A stretch of 64,000 bases of DNA from positions 16,567,970-16,631,969 of the forward strand of contig NC_044199.1 of NCBI RefSeq assembly GCF_900880675.1, given 5' to 3'. Each line of letters opens with the position of its first letter. The stretch's first letter is position 1. This DNA is from Sparus aurata. Lineage: Eukaryota > Chordata > Actinopteri > Spariformes > Sparidae. Positions 46,101 to 58,189 of the stretch are shown piece after piece. A program made the position numbers and the translations under genes. Under the pieces are notes generated by a model. The model did no database searches, was not told the origin of the DNA, and saw only the letters and a program-made list of their open reading frames with translations.

Positions 46101-49100
46101 GCATTGTACATGGAAAGGAACAACTTAATGTATTGCATTTCATTTCAGATGTGTGTTCACAAACATCTGCTGGCTAAGACAGCCCAAACATGGAATTTAA
46201 ATTACATTACATGCAAATCAGACAGTGTGTGATCCATTCTGCCTGCTGTCGCTTTTGCTTCTTGGTTTGTGGAGGTTGTCAGTTGAACAGGCAGTCCTTC
46301 AGTGTGGCCCAGGCCACGTGTGTACACACAGCTAAAAAAATGTGGTCACATGCGGACCGGACCACCTCTGGATGTGACATTGGATCTCAAATGCATCCTC
46401 AGTGCGTATTGTGGTTGTTCACACCTGTAGTCAGAGCTGTCCACTTGTGTGATCGAATCACTCAGAACACATGTTGATAATGTTGATATCAGGTCTGAAC
46501 AGGGCCTCAGTACATTTCTCAACATGTCAAACTATTCCTTTAATCTCGTAGCAAAGCGTTGCCCGTCTAGTGATTATTCACAGATTCTCACCAAATGCTG
46601 CTGCAAACCAAAGATATTTTAGTGTTCAAAGGCACTTATAGTGGAAGAACACAAGGCTGTTATTCAAAGTGAAAATGGATAACAAATTTGTTACAGTTAT
46701 GACTATAAACCATGAAACCATAACCTTCAGCAGCACGTTGAAAAACATGCATCGCCGCCTCGAGAATGAGGAGAAATCATAGAAATCAAGTAAACACAAC
46801 GAGTCTGCCAGAGGCTTGCTACTAATTACACTGGCACACATTATCCAGTGATCCGGGGTGGATACAGATTTCTATCAGTGCTGTACAGGTTTGTTCAAAA
46901 CAAAGGCTGCTCACTTTGTAGGATTGGTAGTGGAATTTGTTTGCCAGGAAAGAAACTTGTATCATCTATTCAGGCAGGTTAGCCATTCTTTCAATGTGAC
47001 ACTGCAAACATTTGGGGCAGTCAGGGCCAATAAACTGGCCCCGGCTGCTCAGTACAAGGGTCTCTCTTGAAGCCTGCAGTGTCCCTCTTGTGGTCATGCA
47101 TGAATAGTGCATCCATATGACTTTAATTTGATGTCATTTTATTATGGAAAGTCCAGTATTCACATCAAATTTAGCAGTAGGGGTTCGATGTTGGGATTTT
47201 CATTCTTAACCCCATGAAAAATAAAAGAACGTCATCGGAAAAAAGTTGCTGAGAACAGAAAGCCTGTTGACCATTTCCACCACATGGATGTACATCTTGC
47301 CCCTGAGCACTTTGGACTGTACTGATAAAAACAGAGTGCAACAACAATAACAGAAGTCAGACAGCCCTTTAAAAAAAAAGCCCTGCACACATTCTCTTCA
47401 ACCCTTGAGAAGCCATTTCTGTTTATTTACTAGATATCTATGTTATGAGAGGCGCTGCATGTGTTATAAATGTTTGTATAAAATATACATACAGACATGT
47501 TTAAAATGTGACATAAACAAAGCTCTTTATATCAGGCTGTTCGGTTGAGCTATCTTCGCTCATCAGATTCTTGTCATCTATATTCATTTTACAGCAGGGA
47601 CTAAAGCAAAAGCAAAAAACACTTCGGGGATAAGACCACCATTTTGAAATGTAGATGATGCAGTGAAGTTACTGATTTACATACAGAAATATTAATGCTA
47701 CTGCTGCTACCAGCAGTGTCATCGTACTTTATTTATGTATGTTTAAAAAAATGGATTTATAGACAACTTCAAAACAAGAATGGCATAATACCATCACAAT
47801 AATTATAGCCAAGATAGATACAGTAGTTAAAGCGGTGAGCACCATAAAAGCGGCACCACATAATAATAAAAGTCAGGAGAAGACAGGTACAGAAGTCATA
47901 ATAACAGATAGAGTATTTCAAAGATTAAAGCAGTGATACTGACACCAATGGTAGACTAGAAAAATTGGCAGGTACAGCCGACACCACGAAGCAAGACTGC
48001 ATATGTATTATTGCTGATTTTTTTCAAATAAGTTGGGAGTTTGTAATTGGTTATCGTGTCAGTCTTTTGTTGGATATCCTGTCTGAATGTACAGCAGTCA
48101 GCCATAACATGGAAGACTAACAGGTAAAACGAATAACATTGAATCACCAGTTACAATGCAGTGCTCTGCTGTGAAGCCTTGGGTCCTGGCACCAGCGACG
48201 CCACTTGACATGCGCCACCACTCACCCAAACACAGTTGCAGACGGAGCACACCCCCTTACGGCAACAGCAATCCATGTTGACAGCAGGTTTGGGTGGGTG
48301 ATTCATGTCAGAGTGAAATGCCAGGATTCGGGGTTTCCATGCAGAACATTTGAATGTAGCGAGATGATCAGTGTTATTTAAGTCACCTGTAAGTCCTCTT
48401 AATGTTGTGGCTGATGGTATATTAGACAGAAGAAGAGTAATCCTACTTTTTCTCTCTGCAAAGATATACACAAGTTCACTCATTTCCAAGAATCTGAACT
48501 TTCAATAATCCCCCTTCTTCTGTGATCTCTCACATAATGGTATGCAGTTCAAAGTCAGCCATTTTCTGTATCATCTGACTGTATGCCACATTAAGTCTGA
48601 GACAAAGCATCAATGTAACGGTAAAGAGAAGCAGCGTCCCTGAGGGAGCCAAATTAGTTTCATTGGTGTGTTTTTCCCTCCGTTTCTAATTCCACCATCA
48701 TCGGCTCCCACTCAGTCCTTACCAGCTGATGCGTGCTCTCCTGGTTTTTAAGAGGGCGCGACAGATTTAGACAGGATGATGATGCAAATTCGGATGTGAA
48801 TAAAGGACTGAAAGAGCGCAGACTGCTCCCGAGGCTGAACAGTGTTCGCATCCTTTTTTTTTTTTTTTTTTGATAATATGAAACATTCCGCATTTAGACC
48901 TCCAGCAAAATACACTGAAATAAACAGCTTTGGCGGCCAAACTAATCTGTGATTGTTCACCAGTGGACAGATATTTTGTTTTTGAGCAGCTTTGGTCCTG
49001 ATTAGAGGAACTCAGATCAATGATTAACTGGTAGTTAGGGGCCAGCAGAAGCAGGTACCCACAATACAAACAAAGTGGACACAAAACAACACTGTCCAAC

Positions 49101-52100
49101 ATCGTGGCCTGCTGTTTTACATTCTACAGGTGACTGGCTACAAGAAAATGTGTAATTTAAACACCAGGTGCTGCATCAGTGCTGGGTGAAAATTGCATCT
49201 TTTATTTGATGATAGAAAGAAAAAGAAAAAAGAAGAAAAAAAAAGAAAAAAAAAAGAAAACAACAAAGGGTTTTGTTATTTTTCTACATGAGGACACAGT
49301 GCTCGCCTTGAGGTGCAAAACAAACTGCCACACATGACAAGCGACTCTTTACTCTTGACAGTGACCTTTAAGGCCTTTCACTATCTCCTCCCTACCCACT
49401 ATGGGCCGGTGGAGGCATGCAAACAACAATCCGAAGGTGAGATATGTTATCTGCTCTTGTACAGTTGATGACCAAGAACCATTATTTCTGACAATACAAA
49501 GAAATATTACCCAGTTGCCAAGGATCCGTGGCACATGTAAGGGGTTAACACTGGAATCACCTGCCAAACAGAGAAATCAGCCATAATAAGTGCAAACATT
49601 AAAGTATCTCTTCAGGATTCCTGCCCAGTGATAAACAATTGGAGTATGATACTATTCCAGGGTGTATATAGTTCATTAGTTTGCAGCTTTTAATTGTGCA
49701 GGCTAGCAGACTAATATTTCAACACCACTGTGTCTTCATCAGAGTCCAGTGATTTTCCCCCCAGGGGAAATCTCTGTCTCTGCTTTCAGCAGCATACTGT
49801 TGGAAGATGCATGTTGAACCCTGATTCAACTCAAATTCATTTTGAGTTTTTCAATAGATTTGAGGTGCTGCGCAGGTGTCTCCTCACCTCTATAAGTGAG
49901 CCCTGGTTTAGAAATGTGCTAAATAACTTGTACACTTTTGAACAATTGTTGTGTGCCACGAATAAATAAGAATTTGATGTGACACTGATGAGAGGTAAAG
50001 AGTTTCATCGTAGCCTATGGACATAGACATAGTAGAGGAACAAGGGAACCTCACGGACAGGTCCAAAGTAAACAGCACATATCACTCCGCACACACTACA
50101 GTGGTGTGTGTTTTTTTTAGTAGTGCTGCACCAAGCTCCCTGTTACGGATATTATCATACGACACTGTTAGATTGTCAGAAGAGTACATCATTGTTTCAT
50201 GATGGAGCTCCTGACTGCTTTTATACAGCGAGGTAGTTCAGTCTAGAAGGTTGGACCCCTCGAAAGTGTCAAGAGATAAATCTGAGGCAAGACAAAAGAA
50301 GCTATTTGCTATTTTGTCTGCCTCAATCAGTTATTTAAATAAAACTACTGGTCATGTTGTCATAATTTGGTGGTAAAACTGCTAAAAATGTGACAGGAAG
50401 CCTCCACAAGACACTGCTTTTAAATAGTCGCATTTAAATGGTTTTAAACTAAACATTTTAATCGTAAACGTTACAATTATTGGTAAAACTTTACAATAAC
50501 CCTCATTTATAAATGGTAAACAGATAATTTATTAATGTTTAACGATCATTTATAAATGGCAAATAGATAGTTTATTAAGGTAAGATAATGTTACTTTACC
50601 ATTAACAAACAATGAAATTATAATTAATAATGTTTATTAATTATTAATATACTATTAACGGTTTATAGTTGCACTCGTTATAACATTTTTAACACTATAT
50701 TAAGCATTAACTATAGTTAGTAACTATATTTGTCAAATACATGTAAGACAGTAAAAGGAACATTAATTCCATCTGAACTGTTTAGTTTAAAGTGACATAG
50801 GACCTTGTTAAAGTACCTCAAAATCGTATTTTAATACAGTACTTGAGTAAATGAATGTTAATTCCAACACTTAAGGTATTGTAGCTGTGTGTACCTTACA
50901 GTAGGTTGGTTCCAGTTTTTTTCAGTCAGTTTGCCGAGGTCATGGACAGGAGGGATGAGAGGGTTCAGAGGGTCGAAGACACTGTTGAAACTGGGATATG
51001 CAGGCACATGTTTGGGTTGCAGCCAGCTGGGCTGCCAGCAATTTTGATAAATGAGCAGGCAGTGATCTGATCTTTTATCAATAATCCGATTATGTGAAAT
51101 AAAATATTTCACAAGATTAATGTACATACAATGTATGGACCCATATTCAGACACAGAAGTAAAGCAACATTAACACTTTAATTTTTCTCTGCCTCTCTTC
51201 CCCCAGCTCGTGAAGACAGCTGACCTGGACCCCAAGCACAACTACGTGATGGGCTTCCATCCACACGGCGTGCTGGTGGCAGGAGCCTTCGCTAACTTCT
51301 GCACCTATGCTACAGGCTTCAGGCAGCTGTTCCCTGGCCTCACCAGCTACCTGCTCATGCTGCCCCTTTGGTTCAGAGCACCATTCTTCAGAGACTACAT
51401 CATGTGTGCAGGTGTGGGCCACAGACATCTGAATACAACTAGTTTGCCTACTGGACTGTTTAATTCAACTGAGCATACAGATAAAGTATAAACTTTTTTT
51501 TTTTTAACATTTTGACCACTTCTTCTTTCCTGTTACATCACTACAGGTCTGATTCCCTCAGACAAAGACAGTGCGAAATATCCGCTCAGCAAGAGGGGTG
51601 GTGGTAACGCTGTCGTAATAGCAGTCGGTGGGGCTCCAGAGGCCCTGGATGCCCACCCTGGATCCTACAATGTACTCTTGGCTAAGAAGAAAGGTTTCAT
51701 CAAAATGGCCATGGAGCATGGGTGAGAGCAGAGGTCCCTGAGGGAGTGAGGAAAGTTTGCTGGGAAATGCAGCTGATGCTCAGAGGTCTCACGGCTTATT
51801 GAAAAGATTGTGTCAGTCTGTTCATTTTAGATCTCTTGCGTCTCGAGCGTGGCCTCTTGAAACAGAGGCTCATTCAAGTCCCTCACATGGAATTTCCTGG
51901 GAAAGCACAGTGGCTGTTATGAGATCAGTTTAAAATAAAACATAATGATGTATACAAAAGGTCAGTAAGTAAGATATCAATTAGCAACCTTTTACATCGA
52001 AATATGTTTTCTTTTTAGTGCTCATCTGGTGCCAGTCTTCTCCTTTGGGGAGAATGAGGTGTTTGATCAGGTGGAAAACCCAAGAGGAACCTGGCTCCGA

Positions 52101-52868
52101 TGGACACAGGAACGGCTGCAAAGCATCATGGGTATCTCCCTGCCTCTCTTCCACGCGCGTGGCATTTTCCAGTACTCCTTTGGCCTCATGCCTTACAGAA
52201 AACCCATCAGCACAGTCGGTGAGTAAGCAGTTTTGTTCATCTGCTACTCTCGGGGTCATACAGTACATGCAGCAGGTTTACATACTGCACTTTGCTTTAA
52301 TCATGTGAATTACTTTAAACATCACCTGCAGGATGTCAAATTAAAGATACACTGCTTCAGACTTTGTCCGGTAGGCAAAAACCTGAGCTACGTTGTCAGT
52401 GCTCATGTGTTTTGGCAGACACCTCTAATGTCACTAAGTTGGTAAAGAGCGTTCCAGTAGATGTGATTAATATCAGCGAGATATAGAGCAGGATTTGTCA
52501 GATATGGCCCAGTCTGATGCAATCACCAGTGCATCGACAGCAACTGTGATTGACTCACACACAGTGCACGCCTTTTAGACCTGCTGGCACGCTGGCCAAC
52601 TATGTCATCATGTTTGAGATTATACCTCCAATAAAATCAAACAGACCGAACAGAAAATTATAAAGTGCACTGACTGCGAGCGTGTTGTCCTTCACCTCTT
52701 CACCTCTCCGCAGTCGGACGGCCGATTAGGGTGGAGAGGAACGAGAAGCCAACGGCAGAGGAACTTGATGCCCTCCACCAGCGGTACATGGACGAGCTCA
52801 GCAATCTGTTTGACGAGCACAAAGGCAACTATGGAGTGGACAAAGACACACACTTGAACTTTGTCTAA
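43106..52868 (+). CDS. mogat2: Monoacylglycerol O-acyltransferase 2 (complete, six exons)
   Basis: Exons 43106-43199, 44687-44865, 51207-51411, 51547-51721, 52019-52218 and 52714-52868. All introns are GT-AG and the spliced frame is 335 residues, against 334 in human MOGAT2. It transfers an acyl group from acyl-CoA to monoacylglycerol to make diacylglycerol at the ER, the main route for dietary fat in the gut. Hydrophobic segments at about 20-55 form the membrane anchor; YFPI is at 87-90; the catalytic HPHG is at 109-112. Later family blocks are PLWFRAPFFRDYIM, GGAPEALDA, KKGFIKMAMEHGAHLVP, FSFGENEVFDQ and GRPI. The DGAT2 family is certain. The choice of mogat2 over mogat3 or dgat2 rests on similarity of the ends (start MKIDFAPLDLPMHRRLQT) and on its place between map6 and dgat2. 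Confidence 0.9.
44687..44865 (+). CDS. mogat2: mogat2 exon 2: membrane hairpin to YFPI
   Basis: The acceptor ATCCTCAG was chosen because it joins exon 1 in frame to give FLALAPTCIVLFFYLLFTRFW. It encodes the second hydrophobic segment, the GGRR turn and YMRDYFPIK, and ends in phase 0 at GTAAGG. In dgat2 the same stretch is split into two exons. Confidence 0.9.
45215..45560. repeat. Diverged MITE fragment
   Basis: ATATGAAGCTGAAGCTAGGA, ACAGTTAGCTGAGCGTAGCA and, further on, CCAGTCTTTATGCTAAGCTA are phrases of the family also seen at 11400 and 27170, in a rearranged order. Confidence 0.45.
45849..45935. repeat. Dispersed fish repeat
   Basis: TTTAGGGCATTTAGCAGA followed by CTAAAGTGACTTACAATAAG, a phrase present in very many fish genomes. 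Confidence 0.65.
46265..46515. repeat. Dispersed fish repeat fragment
   Basis: GACCGGACCACCTCTGGATG, ACACCTGTAG and GGTCTGAACAGGGCCT resemble a common MITE-like teleost repeat. Boundaries are approximate. Confidence 0.45.
48155..48360 (-). repeat. Possible dispersed repeat fragment
   Basis: Phrases such as CCTGGGTCCTGGCA-type (here TTGGGTCCTGGCACC) and CGCCACTTGACATG recall a teleost interspersed repeat. I cannot name the family. Confidence 0.3.
49214..49262. repeat. A-rich purine run
   Basis: (GAAAA)n-type low-complexity sequence in mogat2 intron 2. Confidence 0.9.
50478..50720. repeat. AT-rich MITE-like element
   Basis: GGTAAAACTTTACAATAACC and repeated CATTTATAAATGG blocks resemble the element at 14190-14535, including CCATTAACAAACAATGAAAT. 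Confidence 0.55.
51207..51411 (+). CDS. mogat2: mogat2 exon 3: catalytic HPHG
   Basis: Encodes LVKTADLDPKHNYVMGFHPH and the following Gly, then GAFANFCT and PLWFRAPFFRDYIMCAG. HPHG carries the proposed catalytic histidine. The donor is G/GTGTGG, a weaker site than the others. The preceding intron is 6.3 kb, the longest in the gene. Confidence 0.94.
51547..51721 (+). CDS. mogat2: mogat2 exon 4
   Basis: Encodes LIPSDKDSAKYPLSKRGGGN, the VGGAPEALDAHPGS block and KKGFIKMAMEHG, all shared DGAT2-family blocks. It ends with two bases of a Gly codon before GTGAGA. Confidence 0.94.
52019..52218 (+). CDS. mogat2: mogat2 exon 5
   Basis: Encodes AHLVPVFSFGENEVFDQ, the RLQSIMGISLPLFHARG block, YSFGLMPYRKPISTV. 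These match MOGAT2 closely. The acceptor is CTTTTTAG and the donor G/GTGAGT. Confidence 0.94.
52714..52868 (+). CDS. mogat2: mogat2 exon 6 and stop
   Basis: Encodes VGRPIRVERNEKPTAEELDA, then the LHQRYMDELSNLFDEHK motif typical of the family's C-terminus, ending HLNFV and TAA. Confidence 0.94.
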
Positions 52869-52991
52869 AGCGGACTGATGATGGAGCGGATTTGAATGCT
52901 ATTTATTTTTAAAGCTCTGGTGCTCTGATAATTGTACCTTTTGATTGGCCCTGTAAGCCTGACTTTGCTCTCAACTGGCCTGTTGATTAAA

Positions 52992-52997
52992 AATAAA
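52992..52997 (+). promoter_or_regulatory. Candidate poly(A) signal for mogat2
   Basis: AATAAA about 125 bases after the stop, followed by a GT-rich stretch (TTTGTGGTTGTG), a good arrangement for cleavage. A second AATAAA at 53318-53323 could serve a longer 3' end. Confidence 0.55.
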
Positions 52998-53449
52998 AAA
53001 AATATTTGTGGTTGTGCACACTGCTGTGTCAGTTTGTATAAAAGTAGGATTCATCTACAGAGTGAGAAAATCAGCCACAGTGGAAATGCTTATGTCTGAG
53101 CTGTGTGGGACATCGTTCAGAGGGAACACTCATGACACAAGTCAAGTTTTCCTTACTTAATCTCCCAGCGGCGGCATCTGTCTGGACTTTTTGCATTTTG
53201 TGCAAGAACTGACCCTTTCTGAAACAGAGTCATAGGTCGAATCTGGGTTACAACATCATTTGGAGATACTGTCATGAAACACTAATAATTACAGGATTCT
53301 GTATCTTATAAACGTGAAATAAAAATCTCATACACAACACTCACCTGAATTGTCTGCCTTTTCTTTCTATAATATGCACCTACAGGAATTCTCCACATTT
53401 CAGTGATGGAAAGCAACTAAGTTTATCTACTTAATTAGCTACTTCTTGT

Positions 53450-53640
53450 TTTTTTTTTTCCGGATTGAGATTTTACATTAACCACTGGTTCCAGTTTTTA
53501 GACTAAGCTTAAATAACCATCTCCTGACTTTATCTTAATATCTAACTCAAATGAGAGTGGTATTAATCTTCTATTTTAGCTCTTGAAAAGAAAGTCGATT
53601 CGCTTATTTCCGCAAAATCCTGAACTATTCCTTTAATATC
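53450..53640 (-). repeat. MITE end
   Basis: GAGAGTGGTATTAATCTTCT, GATTCGCTTATTTCCGCAAA and ACTATTCCTTTAA form the terminal part of the family at 27170-27610, in opposite orientation to that copy's left end. Confidence 0.6.
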
Positions 53641-54227
53641 TGCCTTTAAATGTATAAAAACTGCCTAAAAAAGAGACAAGAACTCAAGACTTTTAACACG
53701 TGAAACAGCATGAAAAAACAGATACATTGTAGATCTGTAGGTGCAACGTGTGAGAATTAGCCACCCGTTGAATTCATACACCAAACAAATAACTCCCAGC
53801 TGTATTCTGCTCATCCATGACTGTAGAATTGTAAGTCTGTTTGCTCCGTTAGCTGTGCAGCTAGCAGGACTGCCGAAGGAGTGTTGGGGTGTGCACTTTG
53901 GAGAAAGAAGCTTCTTCGGCCCAGGGCTATCTGGTTAGTACGCTAACTTTAAGAGACGGCAACACAGTACATAGACGGCACTGACATAACAACAAGTTTG
54001 TTGTTTCTTCACATTCTTTTGATGAATTTTAGTGTTTTAAATGAAAACTAAAAATCTTCAAATCTATTTTAATTACCAAGATGAATAAGATGACACCTTA
54101 ACACAAACTAAACTGGGGTTATGGTGGTTTTTCTTATATGTGGACAGTAATGGAGAGTAACAAAGTACACCTACTCAAGCACTCATTTTGAGCTTCTTGT
54201 ACTTAACTTACAGTAATTCATGCATAC

Positions 54228-54391
54228 ATTCACACACTGATGGTTGTGGCTGCCATACGAGGTGCCAACCAGCACATCAGTAGCAGTTTCGGGTTCAGTA
54301 TCTTGCCCAAGGACACTTCAACATGCAGACCAGGGAAATCGAACCAGTGACCTTCCGATAACAAGATGCTGGCTCTACCCCTGAGCCACAG
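54228..54391 (-). mobile_element. tRNA-derived SINE
   Basis: On the minus strand: A-box region TGTGGCTCAGGGGTAGAGCC, B box GGTTCGATTTCCC, then the body phrases GTCTGCATGTTGAAGTGTCC and TTGGGCAAGATACTGAACCC, ending in CAGTGTGTGAATG. This is a common teleost SINE. No clear target duplication was found. Confidence 0.8.
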
Positions 54392-55424
54392 TTGATACTC
54401 GCTGCTACAATTGAAATCAGGCAACGACTGTACTTTGAATCGTGCCCAAATGATAAGACTGTCTGCGAACTTTGGCAAACTTTTTTTTTATATGAGATGG
54501 CAGGCTTCTGATATTACAAAACCGAATGACTGGTAATGCCCCAATCATTTCATCATGTACTGGACAAGACGTGTGTGTGTGTGTTGGGCTGATAAAAATG
54601 CTGACTAAAGGAAAAAAAAATTACAGCAGTGATGGGATGCCAAAGGCAGAAATTGGGAAAATATCACATTTAAAACTAAAAGTTGACAAACTGAAAATGA
54701 ACATGACTCCTCACCTTCACCCACATCATCTATCGGCATCTTACGCCAGCTGAAGCCAGTCGACAGTAAACCAGTGATGAGTATGTGATGGTACGAATCT
54801 GGAAAAGACCGGCCAACCTGTCGTGGAACCATGTCAACTGCAAAGACTGTCGTGGGGCAAGCAGAGCTGTATTCATACACTTGATTAGGGACATTAAGAT
54901 GAGCAGATTCTCTTATATTGATAGTCTTTAATCATAATCAGAACAGACCAATCAATTTCATACCCCGCAGAGCTACAATCACAACATGATAGAACTGATA
55001 GGATGTCAGTGGGCCGGGCTTTGCGTTTCAGAGACAGTGATATTGAGGACATTATAGTTGTGGGGAGTGTATTCATATATCACATAAGGGTTGTTGTATG
55101 GACAAAGGTGCTCACAGCTGATAATTGCACGGTCACACATTCCTCTCCGGTGGGCGTGAGTGACGCTGGGCTAACAACATTATTGACTTATTTTTGAAGA
55201 CAGTGGCCAAAGTACAAAAGAATCTAGGCCCTGCGTTCACTGAATCCCGCGGGTCATATCTTATCTTGGCTTTTTCTTGACAGAAAACAAATCATAAATG
55301 GAGTTCCAGTTCCCGAGGTCATAATAAATATATACTGTATATCAACAGGGGTTAATTTTTATAATTTTTTAATATTTTTTTATGAATTACAATTTTGAAT
55401 TTTGTTTTAATGAATCAAGTTATA

Positions 55425-55860
55425 TGTGGACAGACTAATTGAGCAAAAATAAATACAGAAAGGAAGCTCCCATGATAACAAAGTCATATCTATGGATGAT
55501 TTGGTATCTGCCCTACAGATACAGCAGAGTAGGCAATACACAACAGGAATTATATAAGAGCATGGAACGCTAAACACGTGTAAACAGGTGAGATTAATCG
55601 AGGCATTGCCATACACATGAGACATAATTCAAAGATGGACATGATTGCAGCAAAAACTAGACTTGAACTCATCACATAATGACTCCATCGGATGTGGAGA
55701 ATCAAATTGACGTTCTAAATAAAAGGGAGAAAACATGGAGGATGTTAGAGGTGGACAGAATTGCAGTATTATATCACTGATGATAGATGTTGACATTTCC
55801 CAACAGCAGCCTCATGTCAAGGACCGTATGACGGATTTCATCCAAATGCAGTTATGATTC
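55425..55860. repeat. Duplicated segment, copy 1
   Basis: ATACAGAAAGGAAGCTCCCA, TGATTTGGTATCTGCCCTAC, AGATTAATCGAGGCATTGC, TTGAACTCATCACATAATGA and CAACAGCAGCCTCATGTCAA all recur in the same order in copy 2. Confidence 0.8.
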
Positions 55861-56315
55861 TTTGGCCTGGTCCCACTAGATACCTGCTATCAGTTCAACT
55901 TTTTGGGGGTGAACCGCATGGGATACAAAGTGCAAAAGATTTTTCCAGTAGAGACTGGTCATTATATTCAATTTGATTAAGTCATATGGGGTGAGGACAT
56001 GTACTGCAGACAAGATTTTTGGGAGTTATGACTTCAGCAGAATCCTCACATCAGCACACAAGCTTAGACCTGAGTGTGTGATTATTCATTTAATGGTTCA
56101 TCGAGGCTGCTGTAACAATGTTTTCCTTACAGTAATGTGTCAGAATTCCAGGAATATGGATGTTGAATTAATACTGCCCTCTCTCCAGGTCAGCATGGTT
56201 GCCGTTCTGTGGGTTTAAGTTGCATTCTGTTACATTTAGACCTGGGACATGACTCAAGACTTGAATCTTAGGACGTCAGGCTGAGTTGATACAAAGCTGA
56301 ATTGATCATAATCAG

Positions 56316-56480
56316 TGGAAGAGAGTATCTAAGCTCATTTACTCGATCACCTCACGTAGATCCATTTTTGAGGTACTTGTTCTTTAGTTGAGTAACGCTA
56401 CCTTTTCTGCTACTTTCACCTTCTACTTCACTACATTTCAGGGGGGAAATACTAACCCTACACTAATGTACTCCCTAGGA
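56316..56480. repeat. Dispersed fish repeat fragment
   Basis: GAGGTACTTGTTCTTTAGTT and CTTCTACTTCACTACATTTC place it in the same family as 16430-16770. The insertion lies between the two copies of the duplicated segment. Confidence 0.6.
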
Positions 56481-56994
56481 CTAAACATTGGACCTCAAGG
56501 TAACTATATGTGCACCATTTAAGGGGCAAAAAAATGCAGGACTTTTGTTCTGGAATATTTTTACAATGTAGTACTGTATTGATACTTTTACTAGTAAAAG
56601 ACATGAGTATCCTTCTTCCTCCAGCACTGACAATACTTTGCTTTAGCTCCTCATCATTCCTGTGTACAGTTTCAGCAGGCCCCATAGCTTGGTGTCCCTG
56701 GAGTGTCTGCAGCCTCAGTGGACTCAAACATTGCAACCCACAGCTGCCTACATATGTTTGGTACCAGTACAACACATTAAACCTCTCTCTGATATTGTGT
56801 GAGGGCAATTGCGTTTTTATAAGAGATGTATTTTTTTTCATCAATCACATTCTCTTGACATACAGCAGCCAGCCTGAGACAGAAGAGAATGCTCCATGAG
56901 TCAAGAGTAACAAAAGTAGCTTCATGTTTTTGTATGAATCAGATTTTTGAACGAATAAAGTCGTATTAAGACAAACATGACTGCTTACTGAGTC

Positions 56995-57445
56995 CTGAGG
57001 TAAAACAGATACAGAAAGGAAGCTTGCGCGATAACAAGGTCATATCGCTAGATGATTTGGTATCTGCTCTACAGATAGAGACGTCCGTACACAGAATGAC
57101 TTATGTAAGAGCACGGGACGCTGAAAACAGGTGGAAACAGGTGAGACTAATTGAGGCATTGCATTACACATGAAGAAATAATTTAAGAGCTGACATCGTT
57201 GTGGCAAAATCTAGACCTGAACTGGGCACTTGAACTCATCACATCATTATAAAGTGGACTGTAGCAAACATTCAACGCCAAAAGAGCCACTTGAGTATGA
57301 GATAACAGAAAGAAAACATTAAGGTAGAATGCTGAGATGTGATCAAATCATTAATGTCCCAAACTGTTTGATATTGGTGGTTTCTCAACAGCAGCCTCTT
57401 TTCAAGGACTGTTTGACTCATTGTTTCCAAGTTCATACTGTTAGA
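56995..57445. repeat. Duplicated segment, copy 2
   Basis: ATACAGAAAGGAAGCTTGCG, TGATTTGGTATCTGCTCTAC, AGACTAATTGAGGCATTGC, TTGAACTCATCACATCATTA and CAACAGCAGCCTCTTTTCAA, same orientation as copy 1 and about 1.57 kb away. No coding frame shared by both. Confidence 0.8.
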
Positions 57446-57535
57446 ATTAAATATTATAATATTATTAATTAAGTTAGGCACTAAATAATACGGAAACCCG
57501 TTTACACTACTGTGATGAAATGAAAAAGATTGTGT

Positions 57536-57850
57536 AAGTCATTATACTAAGAAATGTTCTCAATATAATGACTACTTATCTCAAAATAATGACTGAGTTT
57601 CTTAGAATGATGATAAACTTTCTCAAAATACTTAGTATCTAAAAATACTGACAAAATGTTTCATATAAATTGACCTAGCATCTGAGCAGCGCTGTTTACC
57701 TCAAGATAATGAGAAACTTCCTCAAAATATGCAGAAACTTTGTGAAAATAATGACCTTAAACTTCAAATTAAATTCACTTCCCATCCCAAAACTATCTTG
57801 AAAAGTGACGCATGATCTTAAAATGATGACTGGTAATAGTAACTGATGTA
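57536..57850. repeat. Decayed minisatellite
   Basis: A unit close to TCTCAAAATAATGACT appears again and again with changes (TCTCAATATAATGACT, TCTCAAAATAATGACT, TTAGAATGATGATAAA, TCAAAATACTTAGTA, TCAAGATAATGAGAAA, TGAAAATAATGACC, CTTAAAATGATGACT). Confidence 0.65.
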
Positions 57851-58189
57851 AAGCAAGCTACTTGTAGATATAATTGTACTGTTATCTAGGACATTGGACC
57901 AACCAATGGACAAAATCACACAAAGACGCTAAAAAGACTGGTGGCAATCCAAACGACCCTGTCCTCATCGGTAAATAATTGATTGTATGGCGGCCTTGTG
58001 ATAAGTAGCCACAGAATATGACACATGCTGCATGTTAAAAACACAAACATCTGAAAGAAAATGTAACTTTTTTTTAAACACCACCTTCATATAAGTGGCA
58101 CAACGCACATCTTTAAATGTGGTCGTTGAAATGAAGGACATAGGAAGGTACTTGTTGACAGGTGAGGCTGGGCTGATGGTCACTGCTGT

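Larger units (their letters stand above)
44866..51206 (+). other. mogat2 intron 2 (6.3 kb)
   Basis: Holds fragments of several dispersed repeats (45215-45560, 45849-45935, 46265-46515, 50478-50720), an A-rich purine run (49214-49262) and no recognisable exon. Confidence 0.7.
52869..58189. other. Intergenic region between mogat2 and dgat2
   Basis: Contains the mogat2 3' UTR, a MITE end at 53450-53640, a tRNA-derived SINE (54228-54391), two diverged copies of a segment of roughly 430 bases (55425-55860 and 56995-57445), a dispersed repeat at 56316-56480 and a decayed minisatellite (57536-57850). No gene recognised. Confidence 0.6.

Noticed and set aside
54335..54391. tRNA gene on the minus strand
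   Set aside because: Again the tRNA-like head of a SINE, with the family's body following.
56510..56899. 129-codon plus-strand frame
   Set aside because: No motif, next to repeat sequence, overlapping a similar-sized frame on the other strand; fits chance.
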